Shown here in pieces: positions 31,457 to 40,009 of a stretch of 64,000 bases of DNA (its first letter is position 1; each line of letters begins with the position of its first letter). The notes beneath the pieces are model-generated. The model was given only the letters and a program-made list of their open reading frames with translations, did no database searches and had not been told where the DNA came from. The stretch covers positions 13,059-77,058 of the forward strand of contig CAVTGB010000003.1 of the NCBI GenBank assembly GCA_963734125.1, given 5' to 3'. This stretch comes from DATARH01 sp963734125 (lineage in GTDB: Bacteria > Pseudomonadota > Alphaproteobacteria > ATCC43930 > CGMCC-115725). The translations under genes and the position numbers were made by a program.

Positions 31457-31739
31457 GCCGCGCGATGCTGGTCGTTTTGGGGGTGGACGGCGTCCCGCAG
31501 CGATCGATATCTTTGCAGCGTAAGGATTTCACGCACATTTCCGACATGATATCGTCGTCCGAGCGGCGTTGACCGGGCTCGCTTCAGGCGAGCCGTTCGA
31601 GGCGCAAGGCTGAGCATGCGTACGGTTTGTCGCGGTGACGGCGATGCTCAGGCGAAGACGATCGCTCGCTTTTGGTCTGGGTTATCGCCCACGCTCGCCA
31701 TCGGAAAAGAGTAATCACCAAACCTCGCGGGGGGTACGC

Positions 31740-33847
31740 GTGAACGCCCGCGCACCATCGGCACCTACGAGCTGGAGGGCCTGCTCGGCGAAGGCGGGAT
31801 CGGCCAAGTCTACGCGGCGCAAGACAAGGTCCTCGGGCGCCCGGTCGCCATCAAGATGCTGCGCCCGGAGCTGAGCCGAGACAGCAATTTTGTCGATCGT
31901 TTCCATATCGAGGCCAAGAGTCTCGGCAACCTCAACCATTCGAACATCACCACGCTCTACGCGCTGCACGCCGAAGGCGATGACGCCTTCATGGTGATGG
32001 AGCTCGTGCACGGCAACACGCTCGAAGCTCTGCTCAATCGGGTGCAGCGGCTCACGTTGCGCGACAGCCTCGCCGTGCTTGCCCAGACGGTTGCCGGCAT
32101 GAGGTACGCGCACCGCCGCGGCGTCATTCACCGCGACATCAAGCCGGCAAACCTGATGCTGACCGATGACGGTGTGGTCAAGATCATGGATTTCGGGATT
32201 GCCCGGGTGCGCGGGTCGCAGCACCTGACGCGGGTCGGCGAATTCTGCGGCACGTTTGTTTATGCCTCGCCGGAGCAGATCCGGGGCGAGGAGGCGGACG
32301 AGCGCAGCGATCTCTACAGCCTGGCGATCGTGTTTTACAGTATGCTCGCCGGCACGGCGCCGTTCACGTCGGACAACGAATACGCGCTGATGACCGCGCA
32401 GCTGCAGGCGCCGCCGCCACCGCTGGCCGGGCGGGTGCCGGACCTGGACGCGGCGACCGAGGCGGTATTGATGCGCGCCCTCGCCAAGCGGCCGGAGGAC
32501 CGGTTCGCCTCGGTCGAGGAGTTTGGCCGGGCGGTCGGCGCGATGGCCCTGCGCGGCGAGAGCATCGATATTCTCCAGCAGCTGTACGCGCGGGCCTTCG
32601 GGTCGGAGGATCTCGAGGCAACCCGGATCATGACCGCGGCGCGCCCGGCGGCCGTGGAGCCCACGATGCCGTCGCACCCGCCGAATGGGCGAGGGCACGA
32701 CGAGTGGGAATTGCCGTCGAGCCTGCCAGGCTCCGAACCGGCGAGCGCGGAGCCGTGGTCGAGTTGCCCACCTCGGCAATCGGTCGCGCCCTCTGCAACG
32801 ACAAGCAGCTGGCCGTCTGCGGCCCCGCTCAACGAGCGAGCGGCTCGACGCCCCTGGCTCATCGGTGCGGGCGCACTTGCCGTGCCGCTGGTGCTCGGCG
32901 CCGGATATTATCTGCTTGTCCCCAACGGGGTGGTCGCGACCCATTCCTCGCTGGCGCCCCAAAAAGTCGCCTTGGCGGACACTACCCCCGCACCTCCGCC
33001 AGGCCCGGTGCCGACGATCTCTCCACCCGAACCACGCGACACGCAAATAGCGGATCCGCACCCGCCGGCAGCTTCTCCACCGGAGCCCAACGCCGCGGCC
33101 GCAGCCGAGCCTCAATTGTTGCAGCCCGCTGAGCCCACGCCCGCCGACGAGGTTAAGCCCGAGCCTTCCCCGGGTGTGACGCTACCGCTTAGCACCGCGT
33201 CGCCACCCCCAGCAGAGCCGAGCGAGACGGCCTCGCGCGCCGCCGAGCCGGCAAAGGCGGTTCCCGACGCGCCGGTGAAGGCCGAGCTTCCCCAACCGCC
33301 GACGCTACCCGTTAGCGCGGGGCCACCGCCGAGCGCGCCGACCGAAGCGGTATCCAGTCAGCCGCACCCGGCGACTACCGTTCCCGACGCGCCGGCGACC
33401 GCCGAGACCTTGGCGACGCCCAATGGCACGGCATCTGGCGTCCAAGTCGCGTCGGCGGAGCCGCAATCGCCCTCGTCACCGGCGCCGGCCTTGGGTCCGC
33501 AAGCTCCGGCCGCAGCGCCGCAACCGGAGGGAAAGCCCGACATCGAAGGACGGGTGACCGGCGCCAAGGGCCTCAACGAGATAGAGTTGGACAAAACTCG
33601 GTGGATTAAGGTCTATGGGATCGTCGATCGCGCTAACGGGTCGACGGAGGCGCAGCATGCTGCGGCGCTGGTGCGCTATCTGAAACCCTCGCGCAATCAT
33701 CTCGTCTGCTATCGGAAATCGGGCGACACCTATCGGTGCTATTCCGACGGACAGGACATCGCGCGACTGGCGCTCATGGACCGTCTGGTGCAATTGGCGC
33801 CCAACGCGCCGCCCGAATACCGTTTACTCGTGACGCAACGCCGCTAG
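31740..33847 (+). CDS. Second membrane Ser/Thr kinase with Pro-rich linker and unusual C-terminal domain
   Basis: About 700 residues. The likely start is GTG 31740 with one base lost soon after, because the Gly-loop (GTYELEGLLGEGGIGQVYAA) lies just inside. The kinase core is complete: PVAIKML, VIHRDIKPANLML, IMDFGIA, YASPEQIRGEEADERSDLYS. A membrane helix (PWLIGAGALAVPLVLGAGYY) is followed by a roughly 210-residue Pro/Ala-rich, probably extracytoplasmic linker. The last 100 residues (DIEGRVTGAKGLNEIELDK, WIKVYGIVDR, CYRKSGDTYRCYSDGQDIA) resemble in outline a staphylococcal-nuclease-like fold without its catalytic residues. It may sense an extracytoplasmic signal and act in the same threonine-phosphorylation pathway. 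Confidence 0.85.
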
Positions 33848-33963
33848 GTCAGCGCCCGAAACAGAGCATCGACATCGAAAAAATCGCACATTAGTTCCAA
33901 TCCAGCGTTTACCATTGGTGAAACAAACGGCCCGTTACTAACGCGGAGAGGGAGAATAAGGCG

Positions 33964-34749
33964 ATGATTACCAAGGCGGTTGTGTGCTCGGTTATCGCGC
34001 TGGCTTTAGGTGGGGCGCTCGGCGAGCGTGTCTTGGCCCAGCAGTCTCCCTACCAGACACCCTATCCCTACCAATCGCAGTATCCCGCCCAGCCACAATA
34101 CGCTCCGGCGCAACAGTACGCTCCGGCCCAGCAGTACGCTCCGGCCCAGCAGTACGCCCCGGCCCAGCAGTACGCCCCGGCGCAACAGTATGCCCCGGCG
34201 CAACAGTATGCCCCGGCGCAACAGTATGCGCAGCCCGTCTACGCACAGCTCCCGGACTATTGCATGCAGAACAATGCCGCTGCCGGGGCGGTCGCCGGCG
34301 GTTTCAGCGGCGCGCTGATCGGCGGGCTGGCCGGCGGCGGTCGAGGTGCCCTGATCGGTGGCGCCGCGGGCTCTCTGTTCGGCGGCTTGAGCGGCGCTCA
34401 GGCGGACGCGCAATGCCAGCAGATGGCCACCCAAATCGCCTATCAGCAGGCCGCCGCGCAGCAGGCGGCGATCGAGGCGCAGATCGCGCAGCAGGCAGCG
34501 CGCCAAGCCGGTGCGCTGACGCTGCCGGCTTCCGCCTATGTGCCGGTTTCGACCGATTACAAGACGCCGTCCAACGGCCATCGTCACCGCATCACGGTGA
34601 AGCGGCTCAACAGCTTCAGCGATCCGGCCTCGCGTCAGATTTGCGACACCTTCACCAAGATCGACACCGACCTCGATGGCAATACCAACAGCTCGGCGAC
34701 CTCTCGCCGGTGCAAGGGGCCGGACGGGCAGTGGCGCGACGCTGCTTGA
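33964..34749 (+). CDS. Exported glycine-zipper protein with YAPAQQ tandem repeats
   Basis: 261 residues. A signal peptide (VVCSVIALALGGALGERVLA) precedes a Gln/Tyr/Pro-rich region with seven exact six-residue YAPAQQ units, then a glycine-zipper segment (AAGAVAGGFSGALIGGLAGG), typical of outer-membrane-associated proteins, a Gln/Ala helical stretch, and a C-terminal Cys-containing domain (HRITVKRLNSFSDPASRQIC ... SRRCKGPDGQW). The start has an AGGGAG ribosome-binding site. It lies 116 bases after the second kinase. Possibly an envelope component of the T6SS accessory tail; the C-terminal domain is unrecognised. Confidence 0.82.
   Translation: MITKAVVCSVIALALGGALGERVLAQQSPYQTPYPYQSQYPAQPQYAPAQQYAPAQQYAPAQQYAPAQQYAPAQQYAPAQQYAPAQQYAQPVYAQLPDYCMQNNAAAGAVAGGFSGALIGGLAGGGRGALIGGAAGSLFGGLSGAQADAQCQQMATQIAYQQAAAQQAAIEAQIAQQAARQAGALTLPASAYVPVSTDYKTPSNGHRHRITVKRLNSFSDPASRQICDTFTKIDTDLDGNTNSSATSRRCKGPDGQWRDAA
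34099..34224 (+). repeat. Seven tandem 18-base repeats encoding YAPAQQ
   Basis: Seven consecutive 18-base units, each reading Tyr-Ala-Pro-Ala-Gln-Gln, differ only at synonymous third positions (tac/tat, gct/gcc, gcg/gcc, caa/cag). The unit length preserves the frame, so copy number can change without breaking the gene. Confidence 0.97.
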
Positions 34750-34770
34750 TCAGCGCTTGACCCGAGCCCC

Positions 34771-35508
34771 TTGAGCCGGCCGCCGCGGCGCCTCTCCGAC
34801 ACCGCCGGGGGTGTGTATTGCATCCTCGGTGTCGCGCTGCTGTGGCTCGTCTGGATTGCTGCCGGGCTGGCGCTGACCGGCTCGTCCGCGGCGAGCCGGG
34901 AAGTGGCGGTGGGCCGGGTCAAGAGCGGGACAGGGTTTTTCGTCTCGCGCGACGGGTTTGTCGTCACCAGCGCGCATGTCGTTGCCGGCTGCGAGCACGT
35001 GTCCGCTTGGCAATCGGACGGCACCGAGCGGCCGAGCTACATCGTTGCTTTTGATCAACGGTTGGATCTCGCCCTGCTGTGGGCGGAGGGCGGGCCTACC
35101 GGATACTCCGCCGTCGTCGCGCGCGCGGGGCCTCGATCAGGCGAGGACGTCTTTACGCTGGGCTACGGTGTCATCGCGACCAAGCCGCTGCAGCCGGTTC
35201 TGATCGAGGGCTCGTTTGTCGGCGACAGCACGGCCGAGCCGGGCAACCGGATCATGGTCATTCGCGCCAAGCTGCAGGCCGGAAACAGCGGCGGCGCCGT
35301 GCTCGCCAGCGACGGCTCGCTCGTCGGCATGATTATCGGGCGAGACGAGGAACACGCGGAACTGGGGGTGGCGCTCCCGAGGGAGAACATCGAGGCCCTC
35401 CTCTCGGCCTATGGGATCAACCTTCCGACGACCGCCCTCGCCGCTGACGCGCGCAATCTGTTAAGTGCGATTTCGGTGCTCATTCAATGCTCGTCCCGAA
35501 ACAACTGA
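34771..35508 (+). CDS. Membrane-anchored trypsin-like serine protease
   Basis: 245 residues from TTG 34771. A single N-terminal membrane helix (CILGVALLWLVWIAAGLALT) anchors a trypsin/DegP-type domain facing the periplasm. The triad is visible: His in FVVTSAHVV, Asp in QRLDLALLW and Ser in QAGNSGGAVL. There is no PDZ domain, unlike DegP. The gene follows the repeat protein by 21 bases. Proteases of this kind occur in some T6SS accessory gene sets, but here the link is by position only. The start is uncertain because no ATG exists upstream in frame. Confidence 0.82.
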   Translation: MSRPPRRLSDTAGGVYCILGVALLWLVWIAAGLALTGSSAASREVAVGRVKSGTGFFVSRDGFVVTSAHVVAGCEHVSAWQSDGTERPSYIVAFDQRLDLALLWAEGGPTGYSAVVARAGPRSGEDVFTLGYGVIATKPLQPVLIEGSFVGDSTAEPGNRIMVIRAKLQAGNSGGAVLASDGSLVGMIIGRDEEHAELGVALPRENIEALLSAYGINLPTTALAADARNLLSAISVLIQCSSRNN

Positions 35509-35876
35509 GGCTTCGAGCGAGGCTACGCGCCCCCAAGTGGAGAGGTCATGCCCGCATCACACGAGAACCACCGCGCGCAGCTCAAAGCCATCCTCGTGGC
35601 TTGGCGGAGCCTCACCATAGGCCAGCACCCGTTAACCGAACGGCGGCCAGTATGAGCCGAAGCGAGGGCGAGTCCGCGCGCCAATGACGCTCGGCCGGGC
35701 GCTCGCCGCCGAGGCGTGCGGCTGATACCGTGAGGGTGGGTTGCTGCCTGGTCGCATTCCGGGGCATGATGGATGGCGAGCGTCCGAGCAAACCGGCCCC
35801 CTTCTGACCTGCTTCTGACAAATTCCGTTGAATTTCTGAAACGGTCGAAGCTCCTCCCTGATCGTGGAGACACCCA
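35509..35876. other. Non-coding gap between the T6SS accessory tail and the decarboxylase genes
   Basis: 368 bases. Open frames on the minus strand have no protein-like character. A short direct repeat (cttctgac, twice, 35803-35821) is the only pattern I noticed. The region probably holds the promoter for the decarboxylase-GMC operon, but I cannot define its boxes. Confidence 0.5.
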
Positions 35877-36399
35877 ATGGCCGAGATATCCGCGGTTTCT
35901 CTGAGTCCAGAAACCGTGCTGGCGCAGATGAAGACAGAACGGCGTCACCGACATCGTGTGGCTGCCGGACAGCGAGACCAACTGGCTGTTTCTGCTGATG
36001 AAGGCCGAGCCGTCGCTGCGCCTCGTCGGGGTCAGCCGCGAGGGGCACGCCTGCTCGATCGCCGCCGGGCTCGCACGCCGGCGGCAAGAAGCCGCTGATC
36101 CTCATCCAGAACACCGGCATGATGGAATCGGGCGATTCGATCCGCGGCTGGCTGTTGGGGCTCAACGTGCCGGTGGTGATGATGGTCGGCTATCGCGGCT
36201 GGACCCGCCACGGCGTCACCACCGACACCGCGGCGACCTATACCGAGCGGTTTCTGATGGCGTTCGGCCTCACCTATTACCTCGTCGAGAACGATGCCGA
36301 CGCGCCGCGCATCACGACCGCGTTCGAGGAGGCGGCGAACGCACCAAGCGGCCGGTCGTCGTCCTGGTCGGCGACGAATATCACGGCTTCAACCGGTAG
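35877..36399 (+). CDS. TPP-dependent decarboxylase, alpha subunit (sulfopyruvate/phosphonopyruvate type), frameshifted
   Basis: About 174 residues in three frames, with shifts near 35937 and 36070: VLAQMK, then TDIVWLPDSETNWLFLLMKA and LRLVGVSREGHACSIAAGL, then KKPLILIQNTGMMESGDSIR and LNVPVVMMVGYRG. This is the PYR-type half of a two-subunit thiamine-diphosphate decarboxylase related to ComD or phosphonopyruvate decarboxylase; the Glu that activates the cofactor is expected in SREGHA. It is followed 15 bases later by the PP-domain subunit. Whether the substrate is sulfopyruvate, phosphonopyruvate or another 2-oxo acid cannot be read from sequence. Confidence 0.78.
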
Positions 36400-36414
36400 A
36401 GAGGCAGCCTCGCC

Positions 36415-37006
36415 ATGATGCGCATCGCCGAAGCGCTCGAAGCCTTCCGCCCCCATCGCGGCGACGCGATCGTGGTGCCGGGGCGGGGCGGGCGCTATTG
36501 GGTCGAGCAGACCACGCGACCCGAGCTCGACGTGCCGCTCGGCGACCCGGCGATGGGCGGCCATGCCGGGTTTGCCCTCGGGCTCGCGCTGGCCCGCCCG
36601 GAGCGCAAGATCGTGCTGTTCGATTCCGAGGGCGACATCCTGATGAGCCTCGGCATGCTGGCGACGATCGCCGAGCAGGCGCCCGCCAATTTCTATCATT
36701 TCCTCTCGGACAACGAGGTCTACGCGACGACCGGCGGGCAGCCGGTGCCGAACGCCAAGAACATCGCCTATGACAGGATGGCGCTCGCCGCCGGCTATCC
36801 GCGTGCCCACGCCTTCGACGAGCTCGGCGATTTCGACGCGCGAATTGCCGGCGATCCTCGGCCGCCCGGGCCCGGTCTTCGTCGCGCTCAAGGTCTATCC
36901 CGAGGTCGAGAACGACCCGATCGGCCGGCGCCGGCGCTGGCAGACCCGCACGCGCGACCAGGTGCTCGCCGATCTGCGCGGCGGGTTGGGGCTGGCTACG
37001 CCATGA
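36415..37006 (+). CDS. TPP-dependent decarboxylase, beta subunit, one frameshift
   Basis: About 197 residues; one shift near 36860 joins FDELGDFDARIAG to GRPGPVFVALKVYPEVENDP. The TPP-binding motif is SEGDILMSLG followed about 20 residues later by SDNEVYATTG, the usual GD-x25-N arrangement; GGHAGFALGLALARPERKIV precedes it. It pairs with the preceding alpha subunit. The stop overlaps the GMC oxidoreductase start as ATGA, so the three genes probably form one operon for a 2-oxo acid or alcohol catabolic route. Confidence 0.82.
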
Positions 37007-38640
37007 ATGGGGCAGCGGCGCCGATCGACGCCGGCACGTTCGATTACATCGTCGCCGGCGCCGGCTCGGCGGGGTGCGCGGTCGCCGCACGATTGAGCGA
37101 AGACGGCCGCAACCGGGTCCTCCTTCTCGAAGCCGGCGGCCGGGACAGCGGCTTCTGGATCCACGTGCCGATCGGCTACAGCCGGCTCTTCGCCAATCCG
37201 CGGATCAACTGGATGTTCGAAAGCGAGCCGGAGGCCGAGCTCGAGGGCCGCAGGATGTATCAGCCGCGCGGCAAGGTCCTGGGCGGCACCAGCTCGATCA
37301 ACGGCATGGTCTATATGCGCGGCAACCGGGCCGACTACGATCTGTGGCGTCAGCGCGGCTGCACCGGGTGGGACTGGGACAGCGTACTCCCGTTTTTCCG
37401 CAAGGCTGAGGACCAGGAGCGCGGACCGAGTGAAACTCACGGCACGGGTGGGCCGTTGCGCGTCACCGATCAGGCGATCCACTGGGAATTGGGCGACCAT
37501 TTCATCGCCGCGGCGCTCGAAGCGGGGCTCCCCGCCAACAACGATTTCAACGACGGCGAGCAGGAAGGCGCGGGGCCGTTCCAGAACACCACCGACCGCC
37601 GGCATCGCTGGAGCACGGCGACCGCCTATCTGCGCCCGGCGCGGCGCCGCGCCAATCTGATGGTGCGGACCAACTCGCATGCGACGCGCATCCACGTCGA
37701 GGAGGGGCGGGCAGCGGGCGTCGAGTTTATGTGCGACGGCGCTCGCCACCTCGCACGCGCCCGGGGCGAGATCATCGTCAGCGGCGGCGTTTACGGCTCG
37801 CCGCAGCTCTTGCAGTTGTCCGGGCTCGGGCCGGCCGTGCAGTCGCAGGAATTCGGCATCCCGGTGGTGCGCGACCTCCCCGGGGTCGGCGCCGATCTGC
37901 AAGACCATTTCTATGTGCGGCTGGCGTTTCGCTGCACGAGGCCCATCACCCTCAACGACATCGCCAACAGCCCGGTCAGAAAGCTCGCGGCCGGGCTGCA
38001 ATATTTGCTGTTCAAGAAGGGACCCTTGACCAGCAACGGGATTTGCGCCGGCGGCTTTGCGCGCAGCGATCCCCGGCTTGAGCGGCCCGACATCCAACTG
38101 AATTTCAGCGTCTGGAGCTTTGCCGAGCGCAACAACCGGGGCGTCGTGCCGCATCCCTTCCCCGGGTTTACGATCAGCGCGGTCCATTTGCGGCCCGATG
38201 CGCGCGGCACGGTCATGCTGAAAAGTCCGGACCCCTTGGCCGCGCCCGCGATCCGCTTCAATTTTCTGCGCACCCAGTATGATCTGCAGGCGCTGACCGC
38301 CGGCATGCGGCTGGCGCGCACGATCACCAGGCAGCCGACGCTCGCTCCCTATGTCGCCGAAGAGCTGATCCCCGGCAGGGAGGTTGAGAGCGACGCCCAG
38401 TTCGAAGCCTCGATTCGCAAGAACGGCGTCTCCAACCTGCACCCGGTGGGCACCTGCCGGATGGGCGCGGACGAAGCGGCGGTGTGCGATCCCCGGCTTC
38501 GGGTCAACGGGGTCAGGGGGTTGCGCGTGGTCGACGCCTCGATCATGCCGAGCGTCCCGGCCGGCAACACCAATGCGCCGACGATTATGATCGCCGAAAA
38601 AGCCGCCGACATGATCCTCGAGGATGCCCGCGCCGCCTGA
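37003..38640 (+). CDS. GMC-family FAD oxidoreductase (choline/alcohol dehydrogenase type)
   Basis: 545 residues, intact, beginning MNGAAAPIDAGTFDYIVAGA. The FAD dinucleotide motif is VAGAGSAGCAVAARL, GMC signature 1 is RGKVLGGTSSINGMVYMRGN and signature 2 is GGVYGSPQLLQLSGLG. The catalytic His sits in LHPVGTCRMG and the C-terminal NTNAPTIMIAEKAADMI supplies the second catalytic residue. Cytoplasmic, with no signal peptide. Members oxidise choline, aliphatic or polyethylene-glycol-type alcohols; coupling to a TPP decarboxylase suggests successive oxidation and decarboxylation steps, but the substrate is unknown. ATG overlaps the upstream stop. Confidence 0.92.
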   Translation: MNGAAAPIDAGTFDYIVAGAGSAGCAVAARLSEDGRNRVLLLEAGGRDSGFWIHVPIGYSRLFANPRINWMFESEPEAELEGRRMYQPRGKVLGGTSSINGMVYMRGNRADYDLWRQRGCTGWDWDSVLPFFRKAEDQERGPSETHGTGGPLRVTDQAIHWELGDHFIAAALEAGLPANNDFNDGEQEGAGPFQNTTDRRHRWSTATAYLRPARRRANLMVRTNSHATRIHVEEGRAAGVEFMCDGARHLARARGEIIVSGGVYGSPQLLQLSGLGPAVQSQEFGIPVVRDLPGVGADLQDHFYVRLAFRCTRPITLNDIANSPVRKLAAGLQYLLFKKGPLTSNGICAGGFARSDPRLERPDIQLNFSVWSFAERNNRGVVPHPFPGFTISAVHLRPDARGTVMLKSPDPLAAPAIRFNFLRTQYDLQALTAGMRLARTITRQPTLAPYVAEELIPGREVESDAQFEASIRKNGVSNLHPVGTCRMGADEAAVCDPRLRVNGVRGLRVVDASIMPSVPAGNTNAPTIMIAEKAADMILEDARAA

Positions 38641-38786
38641 GCGACGAGGCGACCGGCGATTTCGGACGCGGAACCCAAGGCGGGCAACAGCTTGGCGAGA
38701 CTTGTCTGCCTTCCGACGGTATGCAACGATACCAACTCACGATTTAACAGGTTTCCGAAGTTGAGAATTGACTCATTGCGCGGGCC

Positions 38787-39869
38787 ATGAGTGGCCTGCA
38801 GCGCATCGCTGGAACATTGTCGATCCGCTACAGGCTGCTGGCGGTTGCATGCGCGGCGCTGTCGCTCGTGATCCTGGCGGCGGCAGTGCTCTTCTGCGGC
38901 GCCTACATCGCGCCGATGCAGGACCAGCACGCCTTTGCGCTCATTGCCGTTTTTGCCGTCGTCGCCGCCGGGCTCGCGGGGTTCGGGCTCTCGATGCTGG
39001 TACGAGGCGCCACCAGGGATGAAGCGGTGCAGACGCGGACCGCGGCGCTGTCGACCAGCAACGAGCAATTCAGAACGATGATCGAGGAGCTGAGTGCCGC
39101 CAAGGTCCAGGCCGAGGCCGCGAGCAAGGCCAAATCCGAGTTCCTCGCCAATATGAGCCACGAGCTGCGCACGCCCCTTAACGCGATCATCGGATTTTCC
39201 GATCTGATGAAATCGCAGACGCTCGGGCCCCTCGGAAACACCACCTATGTCGAATATGCCTCCGACATAAATTTCAGCGGCACCCACCTGCTCGAAATCA
39301 TCAGCGATATCCTCGACGTGGTGCGCTACGAAGCGGGGAAAATGGACTTGCGAGAAGACGCCGTCGAGGTCGAGGCGGTGATCGCCGAGGCGCTGCGGCT
39401 GGTCGCGCCGCAGGCCGAGCAAGGCCGGGTGGAACTGGCCTGGAAGGCGCCCGAAACGGCGCTGCCGGCGCTCTATTGCGACCATGTGCGGGTCCGCCAG
39501 ATGCTGCTCAACATCCTGTCGAACGCCGTGAAATTTACCGGGCCTGGCGGTTTGGTCGAGATAGCGGTGGAACTCGGCGACGGGCTGCAGCTGGTCGTCA
39601 AGGACAATGGAGTCGGCATCAGCACCGATGACATCGCCCGCATCATGACCCCGTTTGGACAGATCTCCTCGGTCTACTCGCGCAGCCATCAGGGCACCGG
39701 TCTCGGACTGACGCTAACCAAGGCCCTGGTCGAGCGCCATGGCGGCCAGCTGAGCCTCACCAGCACGCTCGGTGTCGGAACGATCGTGCGGCTCAACTTC
39801 CCGGCCGGGCGGGTGATGGCCTCGCACCTGGCGCCCGACATGGTGATCCGTCACGGGGTATCGGACTGA
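38787..39869 (+). CDS. Membrane sensor histidine kinase
   Basis: 360 residues. Two membrane helices (YRLLAVACAALSLVILAAAV and ALIAVFAVVAAGLAGFGLSM) enclose only a short periplasmic loop. A coiled linker (AAKVQAEAASKAKSEFLAN) leads to the H box SHELRTPLNAIIGFSDLM, then N box LLNILSNAVKF, G1 VVKDNGVGIS, F and G2 boxes (FGQISS, GTGLGLTLTKALVERHGG). No sensory PAS or receiver domain is present and no response regulator is adjacent, so its partner is elsewhere. The architecture resembles PleC/DivJ-type kinases of Alphaproteobacteria only in general. Confidence 0.92.
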   Translation: MSGLQRIAGTLSIRYRLLAVACAALSLVILAAAVLFCGAYIAPMQDQHAFALIAVFAVVAAGLAGFGLSMLVRGATRDEAVQTRTAALSTSNEQFRTMIEELSAAKVQAEAASKAKSEFLANMSHELRTPLNAIIGFSDLMKSQTLGPLGNTTYVEYASDINFSGTHLLEIISDILDVVRYEAGKMDLREDAVEVEAVIAEALRLVAPQAEQGRVELAWKAPETALPALYCDHVRVRQMLLNILSNAVKFTGPGGLVEIAVELGDGLQLVVKDNGVGISTDDIARIMTPFGQISSVYSRSHQGTGLGLTLTKALVERHGGQLSLTSTLGVGTIVRLNFPAGRVMASHLAPDMVIRHGVSD

Positions 39870-39948
39870 CTATCCGCATAGACCAGATCGCGCACTCTGC
39901 TCCAGGGCGCGCCACGGTGTTCTGCCCCCGCGGGGCCGCAAACGGGAC

Positions 39949-39991
39949 GCGGGCCCCGATGGTGTCTCCGGGGCCTGCGCCGTGCGTTTTT
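39949..39991 (+). terminator. Candidate Rho-independent terminator after the histidine kinase
   Basis: A 10-bp stem (39949-39958 with 39969-39978, one G-T pair) with a 10-base loop is followed eight bases later by five T (39987-39991). It lies between the convergent histidine kinase and clpB. The gap before the T run makes it a moderate candidate. Confidence 0.4.
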
Positions 39992-40009
39992 GCCTGAGCG
40001 GAGTGTCGC

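Noticed and set aside
34099..34224. CRISPR array or intergenic satellite
   Set aside because: Units are contiguous with no spacers and encode an in-frame peptide repeat.
36895..38442. 515-residue minus-strand open frame opposite the GMC gene
   Set aside because: Its codons mirror the GMC oxidoreductase, which has complete family signatures.
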